DNA from: Pachyseris speciosa
Taxonomy: Eukaryota; Cnidaria; Anthozoa; Scleractinia; Pachyseridae
DNA: 64,000 bases
NCBI GenBank assembly: GCA_016490735.1
Contig: JAEMWC010000032.1
Location: 1,348,501-1,412,500, forward strand
Direction of reading: 5' to 3'
Of this stretch, positions 10,985 to 22,846 are shown piece by piece. The first letter of the stretch is position 1; the number at the start of each line of letters is the position of its first letter. The position numbers were made by a program, and so were the translations under genes. The notes under the pieces were generated by a model. The model was not told the DNA's origin and did not search any database. It was given only the letters and a program-made list of their open reading frames with translations.

Positions 10985-11390
10985 TGGGAAAGTTATACCA
11001 AAACCAATCTTGGGTTTAATAAAACCCAACTTAACCCCAAGAATGGGATTATAGTGACCCAATATAATACCAAAGATGGGATTATACTGGCCCAATATAA
11101 CCCCAAGAATGTGATTATACTGACCCAACATTATCACAAGGATGGGATTATCCTGACCCAATTTAACCCTAAGAATGGGATTATACTGGCCCAACATTAT
11201 CACAAGGGTGGGATTATACAGTACTGACCCAATATAACCCCAAGGATGGGATTATACTTGCCCAACATTATCCATGGGATCATAGTGGCCCAACATAACT
11301 CCAAGAATGGGATCATACTGACCCCATATAATCCCAAGAATAGGATGATATTCATCCCCAATAATGGGCTAATGTATCCCCAGTAATACC
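10985..11390 (+). repeat. Left subterminal minisatellite of inner transposon
   Basis: About ten imperfect copies of a 33-35 bp unit with core AAGAATGGGATTATACTGAC and a following CCAATATAACCCC. The unit contains a short inverted pair (CCC..GGG). Long open frames across it on both strands arise from the repeat period and are not genes. Confidence 0.9.
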
Positions 11391-12253
11391 CTCAAGAAAG
11401 GTACAAAAATGACCTACCAACCTATTTAACTCCAAAAATTTAACCCATGCTAGTAACTCATCAAGCTAGAATGACAAATGACCCACAAAAAATACTAACA
11501 GTAACATGATGTTTAATTAACTGCACTTGGATTTTAGATTAACTACTATCCATACAATACTACAAACATCAAATTCTTCTCAAAATGTCAAACAATAATA
11601 ATTACAAAATACATCACAGAATCTTGTAATAGTATCAATCCTACAAGTAAGTTACATATAGCAACAGAATTAGTACCCATGGCAGTAATTAATTTTGTAA
11701 TTTATCCTTGTCTTAACCATTTGCAGCTTTGATAAATAAGCTTTAACTTAAGCTAAATCAATGATCTTCATAAATAATAAAAATAGACTATTCACACCTG
11801 TTTTCTTCCTTTGCTCATTTCAGCAAGTGGGGTTGACATTATTACTGCATAGCTGAGAAGGACTACATTAAATTTTTACTTTGTAATGAATTCCAAGAGT
11901 TAAAATAGGCAGTTACTGCAGAGTTTCTCTTCATTGATTAGTCCTTCCAAGCAGTTACAATAAACAAAAGAAGTGCCATCTGAGAATTAAAAAAATTATT
12001 TCCAAATACAAAACAAGTACTGAATTCAAAGCGTTAAAAAAATGGAAAATAAGTACCCTGGACACCTGCATTTCAATGGGGCTACAACTTTGTTTTAAGA
12101 TGACATTCTTAACCAAACGCAAGATTTGAGCTCAGTTGGAATCAGATTTACTAGATTACCAATCAATTTCCCTAATTTACCACAAAACATTAACTTCAGA
12201 ATATATGTAATAAAATTATTCCCCTCTCTTGTCAACAGAAAATAAACAGTTTT
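11391..12253. other. AT-rich spacer, no gene seen
   Basis: Between the left minisatellite and the 3' end of the minus-strand gene. It probably includes the 3' UTR of that gene. I see no coding frame or repeat of note. Confidence 0.6.
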
Positions 12254-13982
12254 TTAAATGGCAATTTCTTTATGAACAGTAACATCACCCGGAGTGTTTA
12301 CATTTTCCTTAAGACTCACATACTTGTGCCTAACAAGTTTCCTAACCAAAACTGACATCACTTGACTAGGGGTCAGATTTGTCACGTTACTCTTTTTGAC
12401 ATCAAAATTTGATTTTAAAATGTCAATAGATTTCTCCCTTGTCAAGAGTTTCCCAAAAACTGCTTTAATCACTACTTGTGACGAGGTTAATGTGGAAGGA
12501 ACTTTAATTTCTGATGGACTGCTGGCTCCAGTAGGGGTCATTGGGGATTCACTGTCACTACTGTCATAAGGAGAGAGAGTTGATAACGATTCCCCACTGT
12601 CTGTTAAATTTTGGGCAGCATTATCCTAAGCAAGACAAATGAAAACAAGTTGTTGGTGTACTCAATCATGTTAACAACAGTTACTGTCAAGCAGTGACAT
12701 CAATACACTAATTTGGTGATCGTGGCAACTGTTTTAGCTAAGCCACTTTTAAAACTTAAACAAGTGATACAGAAGAAGGGTGATCAGAGTTCTCAGTAGT
12801 CTGCCACCTTTTTTTAAAAGCTATTACCGGTGAGTAAATGTATGCTCTACAGGACCTTGATGTTACAGGTGATCTGGACTCAGTTATACACTGTAGGCTC
12901 AATTTTTCTCACTGAACAACAACTCTGCTATGGGTGTGTTTTTTAGTGCAACTCAAATATTAATGAGGGTTAAAACAAAATAATGTGGACAAACACTAAC
13001 CTGTTCTGGTGGTGTTTTATCCAAAGTACATGTAACTCTAAATTTTTTCCCACAGCTTTGTGAAATTGCAGATGTCTTTCTTTTCACATGTTCACGTACT
13101 GGCTACAATAAATGTTATAAAAATGTTACACCTTGTTTATTGCCAGCATGATCAGGCTAGCTCTGACAGAACTCCCAAGAGAGTAAAGTCTAAAATGTAT
13201 GAATAAATTTCTTATAGGTTGTTACAGGCAACCAGATTGGTACCTAAATAGCACAACCTTTTTTTATGAAAAGGGATATACATATCTCTGAGCAATTGCT
13301 TGGGAGGAAGACCTAAACAGGATTCACACTTGGAACTGAGAAAAAAAATTTAATGGCTTTTAATCAAATCCCACAACCTCAAAATTGGCATATGTTGCAG
13401 ACCCACTCCATGATTCAATGTTTTAATAAATACGGCCAATGTGAAGGCATTTGAGTGGGGGGATAAAGTTAGCCTGCGTCGCAGACGTAACAAAACCCCG
13501 GTTAGTAACCGGGGTTTTGTTTATACGTCAGCGAGGCAGGCTAGGATAAAGTAGGCATGGAAAATTTTGTCATTCACGCACAATTGGGCAGCTTACGACT
13601 GGGATTTTTTGTGACTGTTTTTTCTATATGTTTTTTAAATCTTACAGCACAAAGAGACATTCGGAGTTCGGCGGCCATTCCGCGTTCTGCAAAACTAAGT
13701 TAAGCTTATGAATCGTAACAAAAATTAAAACGTACTATACGTGGCGAAAGAAGGCACAGATCGAGCGGGTCAGAAGTATGTGGGTATCCAGAAGTGACTT
13801 AAATCTTTAAGCTTTTTTTGAACAGGGCCGCTTAAACCACTTAAACTTTCTGGGAGTTTCTTTATAAGCTTACCTTGAAACTTCTGGGCAACATCATTAC
13901 CGAAGAGCTTTGTAATGCGGTCGATGATAACATCTTTCTCCTGTAACTCCTGTACTTCCGAAGACTCTGACATCCTCAACAA
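12254..13982 (-). CDS. Small three-exon gene of the inner transposon (candidate accessory DNA-binding protein)
   Basis: Exons on the minus strand: 13982-13874 (donor GTAAGC), 13098-13001 (acceptor CCAG, donor GTTAG) and 12625-12254 (acceptor TTAG). Phases are 1 and 0, and the joined length is 193 codons including the stop. The protein has an acidic, coiled start (SEVQELQEKDVIIDRITKLF), a basic middle (REHVKRKTSA), a Ser/Pro-rich linker and a helical C-terminus (VVIKAVFGKLLTREKSIDIL). I recognise no named domain. It is transcribed away from the large gene out of a shared upstream region. Plant CACTA elements have a second protein that binds subterminal repeats; that role here is only an inference from layout. 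Confidence 0.6.
13470..13543. mobile_element. 74-bp hairpin MITE with 9-bp target duplication
   Basis: TAGCCTGC at the left and GCAGGCTA at the right, with an almost perfect inner palindrome ACAAAACCCCGGTTA / TAACCGGGGTTTTGT. It is flanked by GGATAAAGT on both sides (13461-13469 and 13544-13552). A 9-bp duplication suggests a Mutator-like source. It lies in intron 1 of the minus-strand gene. Confidence 0.85.
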
Positions 13983-14532
13983 CTTTTAAAATTGAATTTT
14001 CCGTCAATGAATATATAAACAACAGCTCAAAAGGTAACCGTCAGGACTTACTTAGACAGCCACCACCAAAAAGGAATAAATGTAAGCTTGCTTTCCAATT
14101 TTGCCCTTCAGCTCCGGTTGTTTCCCGCCTTTTTGGTGCAATTTCATAGAATGCGATGCGCTATTGGTAGGTAACAGTGATACGTCATGATAAGAAATAT
14201 ACTGGCTTCCCTGATTGGCTAACGGATTGGCTTGAGGAGAATGGGTCGAATGCTTAGTAGCCGTGTCTGCGACACAAAATGGCGGACTCTTTAACCGCGG
14301 TCAGACGGTAGCGCATGCGCAATGCACTCGTTTCCGGTCGCCGGCCGCAGAAATTTCCCGCGCAAAAATTTAATTGAAACCAATGCAACAACCGGTGTCA
14401 CGCAAAAAAATTTTCAACGATCGAGGGAAATTTGTTAAAGCTAAACGAAATACTTCAAAGCTAAGGTTCTTCTTCTCACAGTTGACAGTTGGATAAGGTT
14501 TCATCATCATTCTAGTTTACTGAATTTTTTCG
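13983..14532. promoter_or_regulatory. Shared upstream region of the two divergent genes
   Basis: About 550 bases separate the two opposite start codons. The stretch is richer in CpG than its surroundings (around 14260-14400, with GCGCATGCGC and CCGGTCGCCGGCCG). No TATA box can be called with certainty. A bidirectional promoter is inferred from position. Confidence 0.45.
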
Positions 14533-15387
14533 ATGTTTACTAAAAAAGTTCTTCGTGTTTTAGGAGCCGACATGCGAATGGTCGTCGGCGCCATCTGTTT
14601 ACTATCGTTGTTACAAAGCGTGACTACCGGAAGCCGCTGTGTCAAGGAAGGGAAAACGAGAACAGCAAAGGACAAATGCAGTTCAGGACAGCTCCGGAAG
14701 GTCAATAAAGTATTAGCGAGAGCAGGCGGGGTAGCCGAAGGCTCCTGGATTTGCCTCAGGCACAGAAACGCGATACTCGCCGAGGACAAACGCTGCTCCT
14801 GCCCATCTTCGTGGGGACACAGTAAAGAACTGTCACGAACTCCCATCCCCGAGAGATTGTACTCGGTATTTGACGAGGTGGATAGGAGCAGCGTTGATAA
14901 GTACAAACCTGGAACGAACTGGTGCAACAAGTGTAGAAGCCTGGCAGATAAAAAATTCGCTTCACACCCCAAGTTCACTCCAAGGAAACGGAAGAGAATG
15001 GCATCAGAAAATAAGGTAAACAATTTAACTAAGTGTTCACTGGACTTTCACTGCACTTTCCTCTCTTTACAATTAATAACCAATCAACAGATGAATAAAT
15101 ATACAAAAATTAAATTTATTTGCTAGGAAAATGTAATTGACCGACCGGCTCCAGAGGAAGACAAAGACACTCGTCAAGTGTTACGATTACAAAAAGGTAA
15201 AGCATAGTGGAAACTTCCATGAATACTGTCTGAACTTGGACATTCAGCAACTGGACACTTTCTTTTATTTCCCTTTATCTGCAAACTTATTATGCCCACT
15301 TTTTCCTTTTCCTTACTTTAGATAATTATATATTACACACGGTAAAAGGAATATTCTTAATATGGTGAATATGTTTATAATTAACAC

Positions 15388-15391
15388 ATAT

Positions 15392-15466
<75 letters not shown>
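15388..15466. repeat. (TA)n microsatellite and T run in intron 2
   Basis: About 29 TA units followed by about 22 T, forming an extreme polypyrimidine tract shortly before the exon 3 acceptor. Confidence 0.95.
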
Positions 15467-15473
<7 letters not shown>

Positions 15474-18059
15474 ATTTTAGAGTCTGCATTCAAAAACCTG
15501 GTAGAGAAATTTCAGAAGGCACTCAGCAGCCACTATGAAAATAATGGACAACCTTTATACAACAAAGCTGACATGAGAAAGTTCTCAGAGATTCATGCCC
15601 CTGGCCTGTTTGACATTCTTCTGAGCTCAATACTATGAGATGACTCAAGGCTTTCAAAAGACAGGAAAAACCTCCAAGAGCAAAGAACAGTTGCCCTTCT
15701 TCACATTATTACGTATTTTAGGTATTTAGGGATGAGACAGAAAGTAATGTTAACCTTTAATGAGTTCACTGAAATATCAAACATTGTTTGTCTTTGCCTA
15801 GATCGCAAAAGTCATGTCCCTTACAGAAAGACCTGGCTCTGTACATGCACCAGCATGGCCTCTCAAGAGCTGGCTTAAACAGTGGCCCTATCTTTGGCTT
15901 TTCAGTTGCGCCAAGATCCATTGATAGGCACAATATCAACTTACGACAGCAGTATCCCAGCTTGTTACAGCAAAAAATAAAACATGCAGTTAAGGTATAA
16001 ACACCTAGTTATTTTCCCAACACAATTCCATTTCCATAGAATAAAATACATGTAACAGAGAGAAACAGTTTTATTTTTCTTGAATACAGTCAAACCCTCT
16101 GTAGTAGAAATGGAAGACATCAATGACAGTTAGGAAATTATCAGTACCAAATTTTGAACTACAGACAATTTATTAGCAAAGTTTGACTGTTAGCTACATA
16201 ATAATAATTATAAGTTTAAATTATCAACTGACTATTCAGTTCCTTTTGTTAGGAGGGTATATCTATGGTGTTCCTACTTGACGATTTTCACAACATTCAC
16301 ACAGTCAGGATGCCAGACAACCTGAAGTTGTCCAAAGCAACTCACATGGCTTCTGCACTCCTTGATGTTCACCTGGATATACCAGCCATTAAAAAATCCA
16401 ATGCAACAAGTGTCCACAGTGTTACTAAAATCACCTACAGAGGGAGAGAGACTGATTGCAGAGGTGGTATTGTGAAACATTACCTCCAAGAAGTGTTTAC
16501 TACAGGTCTTAAGAGCCACCACAAATCATTCCTAAGTTCTCTTCCTGAGCATTGTCAACAGCTGAAGGCACAAGACATACAAAGGCAGATAAAGCAATTC
16601 AGGTGTACTATGAGTTACATGTACTTTCTCACTGCTGCGAGTGTCCATCTTTAGCTTTGTAGCTGTCTGTGTAGAAGACTCAAAAAATTTCATGAAAATT
16701 TTAAGCAAAACCCTTTGATAATAGTACTAAAGGGTTTCTGGTTTCTTTCAACATATACTACAAACATTTTGCTGTAGGGAATGTAATTGGGAAAGTTCAT
16801 TGTACAAACAACAGTAAGTTGTCCTAACCAGCCTACTTAAAATGGGGTACATGTACATCACGTTCAAACACTGCAACAGGTAATAGATAAACAATTAATA
16901 ATAAATAAGTGATGCAAGCAGTATTTAATAATGCCATTTTCTATCTAATTTCTAGAGTATACAATGGCAGGGAACAGGAAGAACTTCTTACCCTGAGCAC
17001 TTGCATGTTATTAGATGAATTTGAGGCATCCCTGAAACACATGGAACATTACAAAGCTGCACTAGGCCACACATTCCTTTCTGCTCTTCACCTTCATGAG
17101 TTTTGCAAAACATTTATTATTCCCTTTCCTGGAGATTGGCCAACCTGGTACTACACCAAAAAAATCATTGCTCAGCTACCAGAAACCAGTTCCCAAAACC
17201 AGCCTTATTTGTCCCTTATTCCAGAACAAGGACCTTTTCATGTCTGCTTGAATATAAACGAAGATGTCATTCAAAGCCACCACACAGTTTTTTCAAAACT
17301 TTATAAGAAGTTTTTGGTAGTGACTTCCCACTGAAGCCAAAACCATTTCGGACAAGCCTCATAGTTACAGGAACCTTGTGTGGATGGTTGCTAATTAGAC
17401 ATAAAGTACTGGCAAAGTTTAAGTTCTGCAAAGATCTTGAGTTCTTGTATCTACTAAATTTACTTGAAGAAATTTTACCACTTGTATTTTTTCAATATGA
17501 TAGCATCTTTTGCTCTGGTAATCTGGAAATGTACACAAATGTCATGATTCGCCTTGCAATTATTTTCATTATCTGGGAACGCCATCACTATGACAGATCA
17601 ACCCTATCCATGTTAAGTGACCTGTATCACCAAAAGATCAACTTTCCTACTTACTACAACTTTAAGAAAAACTGGCTCTCCATAATAACAGAAAAGAAGG
17701 TAGAAATCTGGCATTCACTGTTACACAATCACATCTCAACACATTACAGTGCTGGTGAGATACATGACACAGCAATTTCTCTGGCTGCATCAGACACTGC
17801 AATGGAATTTCATTCTTCTTTTGTCAGGCCATACACTAGAGGGCAATCTGAAAAAAACATGAAACTTGTTGCAGGTAATGTTTTATATCACCATGTGGTT
17901 TGTAGTTGCAAGGTCAATTCTGTTACGCAATTGCAACTTTTCAAAAATATTCATATATTATAATTTTAACAAATCACTTAACCATTTCATTCATGTTTTT
18001 AACATTCTAAAATGTCTTTTTGAAATACCTGACTGTATACTTAATGCACTTACATGAAG

Positions 18060-18370
18060 TGCCCCATGCATTAAAACATGCATTACTTTGGGTGATTGTG
18101 CATTCGGAAAGGCTGCACCTAAATAATTATTGTGGAATGCTTTGCCAGTTGAGATAAGGAATGTGAAAAATGCAGACACTTTTAAGAGACTGCTTAACAA
18201 ACAGTATTTAAGATTAGCTTTTATCTGATTAGATCATGGTATTGTAATTCTTTTTCTTTTAATTTTTTACCTCTTAATTTTTAGAATTGTAGAATATGTT
18301 CGTGTAAAGGGCATGAGATCAACCCATCATGCTAGTATGTGCTATACGAATTGATATTATTTTATTATTA
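18060..18370 (+). pseudogene. 3' fragment of a CR1/Jockey-type LINE in intron 6
   Basis: A short frame reads WNALPVEIRNVKNADTFKRLL (split over the CGMLCQL frame), the familiar last block of LINE ORF2 proteins. It is followed by an AT-rich 3' UTR ending near TTATTATTATGC. No other LINE part is present. Confidence 0.6.
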
Positions 18371-18628
18371 TGCTACAAATCCTAATCATGTACATGTAGT
18401 TAAATTGCCCAAAAAGGCCTGTGGCTATAGACATCTGTTACGTTTTGTCTTGAATTGAGGAATTCATTGTAGACTTCTAAAATTATACAGGCAAAGTTGC
18501 TGAGGTACTGCTGAATATATTTCAGAAAGTTGCTGAAAATATTGGAAAGTCTAAGAAGGTAGGTTTAATGCACCTGTAAGTCAAAATACTCTGACTTCTA
18601 GTTTGCATTTAATAGGTATAAACAGTGC

Positions 18629-20937
18629 AATTGAAGGGCTCGGGGCAAGAACGTCCTCCCGGTTTTTGGTCGATTTTCGATGTGCTCAATACAAACTGAG
18701 ATTTGGCATGTGGACTTCATTCCAGTTAAAAAACATTGCTCTGTATTTGTTTTGGCTGATTTCCTCTTCGTTTTCGAGAAATAACGTATGCAAAAACCCA
18801 AGTCAGCTCATTCCCTTGCGTATTAATATTCATGCGCGAATTGAATTACCTTTAGGGCACGTGAAATGATTGACGCTTGGAAAGTATTGTTTGATAGTGT
18901 GACGTAGACTATACATTTGGCGGTTAAAACATTGATTTAAGTTTCATTGATAGGAAACTTACGTGGCTGTGAGGTGTCGATTGCTAGCTAACTTTAATGG
19001 AAACTCGCCAGCCTGGTGGTCGAACGGACGTCATTTAAGTCTGTCGATCGGCAATTCAGACACTTCTGAAAGAAGCCAGTGGTGTTTCTCTGTGCGTGCC
19101 AAACGCTGGAACAAATCGGCGTTTCGCAGTACAGAGTACTGAGCCAGGCGGGACAGTCTGAAAGCAACTCTCGTCTTAAAAGCGGCCCGCAGTTGAGAGT
19201 GTTGGCCCATTTGCCAAAGGTTGCCGTGCTAGAAATTCGGAAATAAGAGTTGTTTTTTGACTGCGGCGAAAAATATGGGATGTTTGAAGACGTGTTGTGC
19301 GCGCTCGAAAGGATGTTTTTATGCCCACAATCCAATGCGACCACAGAGGGCGCTGTCTCCTTGAAAAGTTCTCGCGAGGACTGGAAATGAATATTCGCTC
19401 GGCTGCGGTGGGTAAATTTTCACTTCGGAGCGCGAACATTACGGAGAATTCATCTAAGAGTGGGAAATTCGGAAGACGAGCAGTCAGTCCGTTTTCGATG
19501 AGCTGAGTATCTTGCAAACAGTGCATTTTCCATCGGTTTTCATTTCTAAACGGCACTTTCAGAATAGTAAGTTGCGTGGTTTTGGCGGTTGAGAAACGTC
19601 GGCAATGGATTCATTTTCGTCGTCAAATGGAAAATATGGAACGAAAATGGTATTAAAATCAAACTAAATGACGACAGGTCAAGACTTTGGACAACATGCC
19701 TAACTAGTTCTGAAGATATTCTTTAGCTTCAAACTGCCGAAAATTTGCATACCCGGTATATATGAAATTCGATCGCACACAATGGGCTGTCACACGACTC
19801 GCGTGAAAATAATTTTAACTGTTTATCTGGGGTGAAAATGCTTTTTGCCGTTAATCTCGCGTGAAAATACTTTTTGATGATGTTTACAAGACTCCATATA
19901 AGCGAACTAACCGAGGTACTCGATGCAAAAGTGATTTATATGTTAAAATACGCCAGCATGTTTATCAGAGGACGCTGTCACCTTGTCACGTCGTTTGTGC
20001 TTTGAAAATTTGCTGCGTGCGGCAAAGAAAGTTTTCCTTGCACTGGTTTTCCAAGATACTCAGCTCATCGAAAACGGACTGACTGCTCGTCTTGCCGATT
20101 TCCCACTCTTAGATGAATTCTCCGTAATGTTCCCGCTCCGAAGTGAAAATTTACCCACCGCAGCCGAGCGAATATTCATTTCCAGTCCTCGCGAGAACTT
20201 TTCAAGGAGACAGCGCCCTCTGTGGTCGCATTGGATTGTGGGCATAAAAACATCCTTTCGAGCGCGCGTAACACGTCTTCAAACATCCCATATTTTCGCC
20301 TAAGTCAAAAAACAACTCTTATTTCCGAATTTCTAGCACGGCAACCTTTGGCAAATGGGCCAAGACTCTCAACTGCGGGCCGCTCTTAAGACGAGAGTTG
20401 CTTTCAGACTGTCCCGCCTGGCTCAGTACTCTGTACTGCGAAACACCGATTTGTTCCAGTGTTTGGCACGCACAGAGAAACACCACTGGCTTCTTTCAGA
20501 AGTGTCTGACTTGCCGATCGACAGACTTAAATGACGTCCGTTCGACCACCAGGCTGGCGAGTTTCCATTAAAGTTAGCTAGCAATCGACACCTCACAGCC
20601 ACGTAAGTTTCCTATCAATGAAACTTAAATCGATGTTTTAACCGCCAAATGTATAGTCTACGTCACACTATCAAACAATACTTTCCAAGCGTCAATCATT
20701 TCACGTGCCCTAAAGGTAATTCAATTCGCGCATGAATATTAATACGCAAGGGAATGAGCTGACTTGGGTTTTTTGCATACGTTATTTCTCGAAAACGAAG
20801 AGGAAATCAACCAAAACAAATACAGAGCAATGTTTTTAAACTGGAATGAAGTCCACATGCCAAATCTCAGTTTGTTTTGAGCACATCGAAAATCGACCAA
20901 AAACCGGGAGGACGTTCTTGCCCCGAGCCCTTCAATT
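18629..20937. mobile_element. 2.3-kb foldback element in intron 7
   Basis: Two inverted arms of about 887 bases (18629-19515 and 20051-20937) run AATTGAAGGGCTCGGGGCAA inward and are nearly identical, with a spacer of about 535 bases. Apparent frames occur as mirror pairs in the two arms and have no protein character. I found no target duplication or transposase. It lies between exons 7 and 8 of the transposase-like gene. Confidence 0.9.
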
Positions 20938-22593
20938 TTGAGTCGCGAGTTGTTTAATCGACTTCTACTCATCAATACATTAAATGTACATTGAAGTCAG
21001 AATTGTCAAGCAGAAAGATCCTAACAATGAATAAATACTGATTGAAGAAGCAGCTTGGGTAACATCACAATTAAATGGAATGAATAAGAGAATTAACATT
21101 CCATTTGGCTCTGAAAACAAGAACAAGAAAAACATATTGTAATAGTAGTAGATAATGTTTTCAAATTACTCCCACTGTCTAATTTAATTAAAGCTCTGAT
21201 GGTTACTGGCTTTGTCATATAATTTCCCAGCTGATTTCAGTAATGGAGATTACAGTATGACCAGTCACTGTCTCAACTTCAACTTTGACTCTATCTTCTG
21301 CTCTTCAAAATAAGCATACAATTGTTATATACATATAATTTACTGCAAACATTTTTGTTACACAGGTTACAGAAAACCTAACCAGTCAGGGTCAAAGACA
21401 AAGACAACCAAAGTTCCATTTATATACACTTGATCAAACTGTTGATACAAAGTCTCTTCCTCTGTGTTACAAACATCTGGACAGTAACTATCAATATCCA
21501 AATCCAGACATTTTATGTGACTACAGCAACTGTGCATTAGCTCAAGACAATGATCAAGTACTAAGACTAGCTTGCTGTCACACTTTTCACCAGGAGTGCT
21601 TCCTCCTAAATAACTGTCCAATTTGTACAAAGCCTCTGTTGAAGAAAATTACCACCCTTGCTGATGCCTTCAATGAAAGCTTACTTACTCCAACAAAATC
21701 TTCCTCAATAAACAACACTACAGATTCTTCCAATTTAGCCTCTGAAGAACAACCTGACCAAGACATAGCACCAAACAATTCCAAACAACCGACATTCTAC
21801 GACTCAGATGAATGGGAAAAGTTTGTGAACAATGTTCTGGCAAATGTCAATGTCCCACAGCCTTCAACCTCAAGATCATCTGAACAACAGCAGCAAAGTC
21901 AACAACAACAACATCCACCATGCCACCAAACACAAAAAGCAAATCAAACAATTAATATAACATCAGTAAGCATTGCGGGTGGAAAATTTCTATTCTTTCC
22001 ACACTCCGTGTCCCAGGCTACACTTAATGGAAGAACAGGGTCAAATGCCTGCACCTTTATTGCATTGTACCTAGCAAAGGCATATCACATGAACTTAGGG
22101 CATGTACCATCCCCAGTGCAAATTTCCCCTGTGTGGGCTGCTGTTATGATGTCCTGTATCATGAGGGGGAATGCAATGCATGACACTTTGACGGGCAATC
22201 GTGCCATTAATTTTTCTGTTGATGCTGCTGCAGAGCACTTAAGACAAAGCTTGGGTCAAATTCAAACCGAAGATTCTTTTGACTTAACATTCACAAATGA
22301 AAATCAAGATATTCCCCAGTCCTCAGCAGCATTTTACATTCAACGGTTAACTCGGGAACCTGAACTATCAGCTATGGTCATTATTTTAAAACGAGATGAC
22401 AATCTGTTTTGTAGCACACGGTGCAAATATTGTTATGTTAGACAGTCACTTGCACGGAAACCACGGAGCACTTATTGCCAGTACAAAAGTAGAAAATACA
22501 GAGAATTTTCTAGTGGCAGTAAAACAACTGATAAGCCCTAACTACAACATGTGCACGCTGACATTTGTTCAATTTGCCACCACTGTAATTTGA

Positions 22594-22706
22594 AAACTTA
22601 AGCTTAATTGCTGGGTAAAATAATGATATTGTGATGACAGTGATAAGTGAGTTTAATTTTTATTTCTTATTCCAAATTTAGACTTTCAATGAGATGACTT
22701 TTATGT
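22594..22706. other. 3' UTR of the transposase-like gene up to the gypsy insertion
   Basis: No coding content. It ends with TATGT, the target duplicated by gypsy element B. Confidence 0.5.
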
Positions 22707-22828
22707 TGTCATGATTAATTTGCATAATTATAATACATTATCATAGCCTCCACGTGCTTGTAGAACTGGGCTTATGCAATAAATCTTGTTGTTGTTAACA
22801 TGTCGCTTGTGTGCGAGTGAACATTATA
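22707..22828 (+). repeat. 5' LTR of gypsy element B
   Basis: 122 bp, starting TGTCATGATT and ending GAACATTATA. It contains AATAAA within GCAATAAATC. Confidence 0.92.
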
Positions 22829-22844
22829 TGGTGTCAGAAGTGGG
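22829..22844 (+). other. Primer binding site of gypsy element B
   Basis: TGGTGTCAGAAGTGGG directly after the 5' LTR. Gypsy element A uses the same first 13 bases. I do not name the tRNA. Confidence 0.75.
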
Positions 22845-22846
22845 AT

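Larger units (their letters stand above)
14533..22593 (+). pseudogene. Eight-exon transposase-like gene with RING finger and Cys-peptidase-like C-terminus
   Basis: Exons: 14533-15015, 15127-15196, 15481-15721, 15802-15994, 16253-16602, 16956-17874, 18491-18558 and 21366-22593. Every junction is AG/GT with matching phases, giving about 1180 codons. The N-terminus has a Cys/His set (SRCVKEG, WICLRHR, CSCPS, WCNKCR). The middle has MVFLLDDFHNIHTVRMPD, IPFPGDWPTWYY and EKKVEIWHSLL, a likely DDE-type core though catalytic residues are unproven. Exon 8 has a RING (CDYSNC, CCHTFHQECF, CPIC), a Gln/Ser linker and a C-terminal region with GSNACTFIALYLAK and later LDSHLHGNHGALIA. Defects: a TGA at about 15640 in exon 3 and frameshifts near 17318 and 22392. 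The start ATG is uncertain. Confidence 0.72.

Noticed and set aside
10913..11227. Minus-strand frame of LGQYNPIL repeats and the tail of the plus-strand zinc-ribbon frame
   Set aside because: Generated by the left subterminal minisatellite. The real HECT-like coding block ends at 10897.
19176..20303. Paired frames such as RPLWSHWIVGIKTSFRAR on opposite strands
   Set aside because: They are the same sequence in the two arms of the foldback element with no protein signature.
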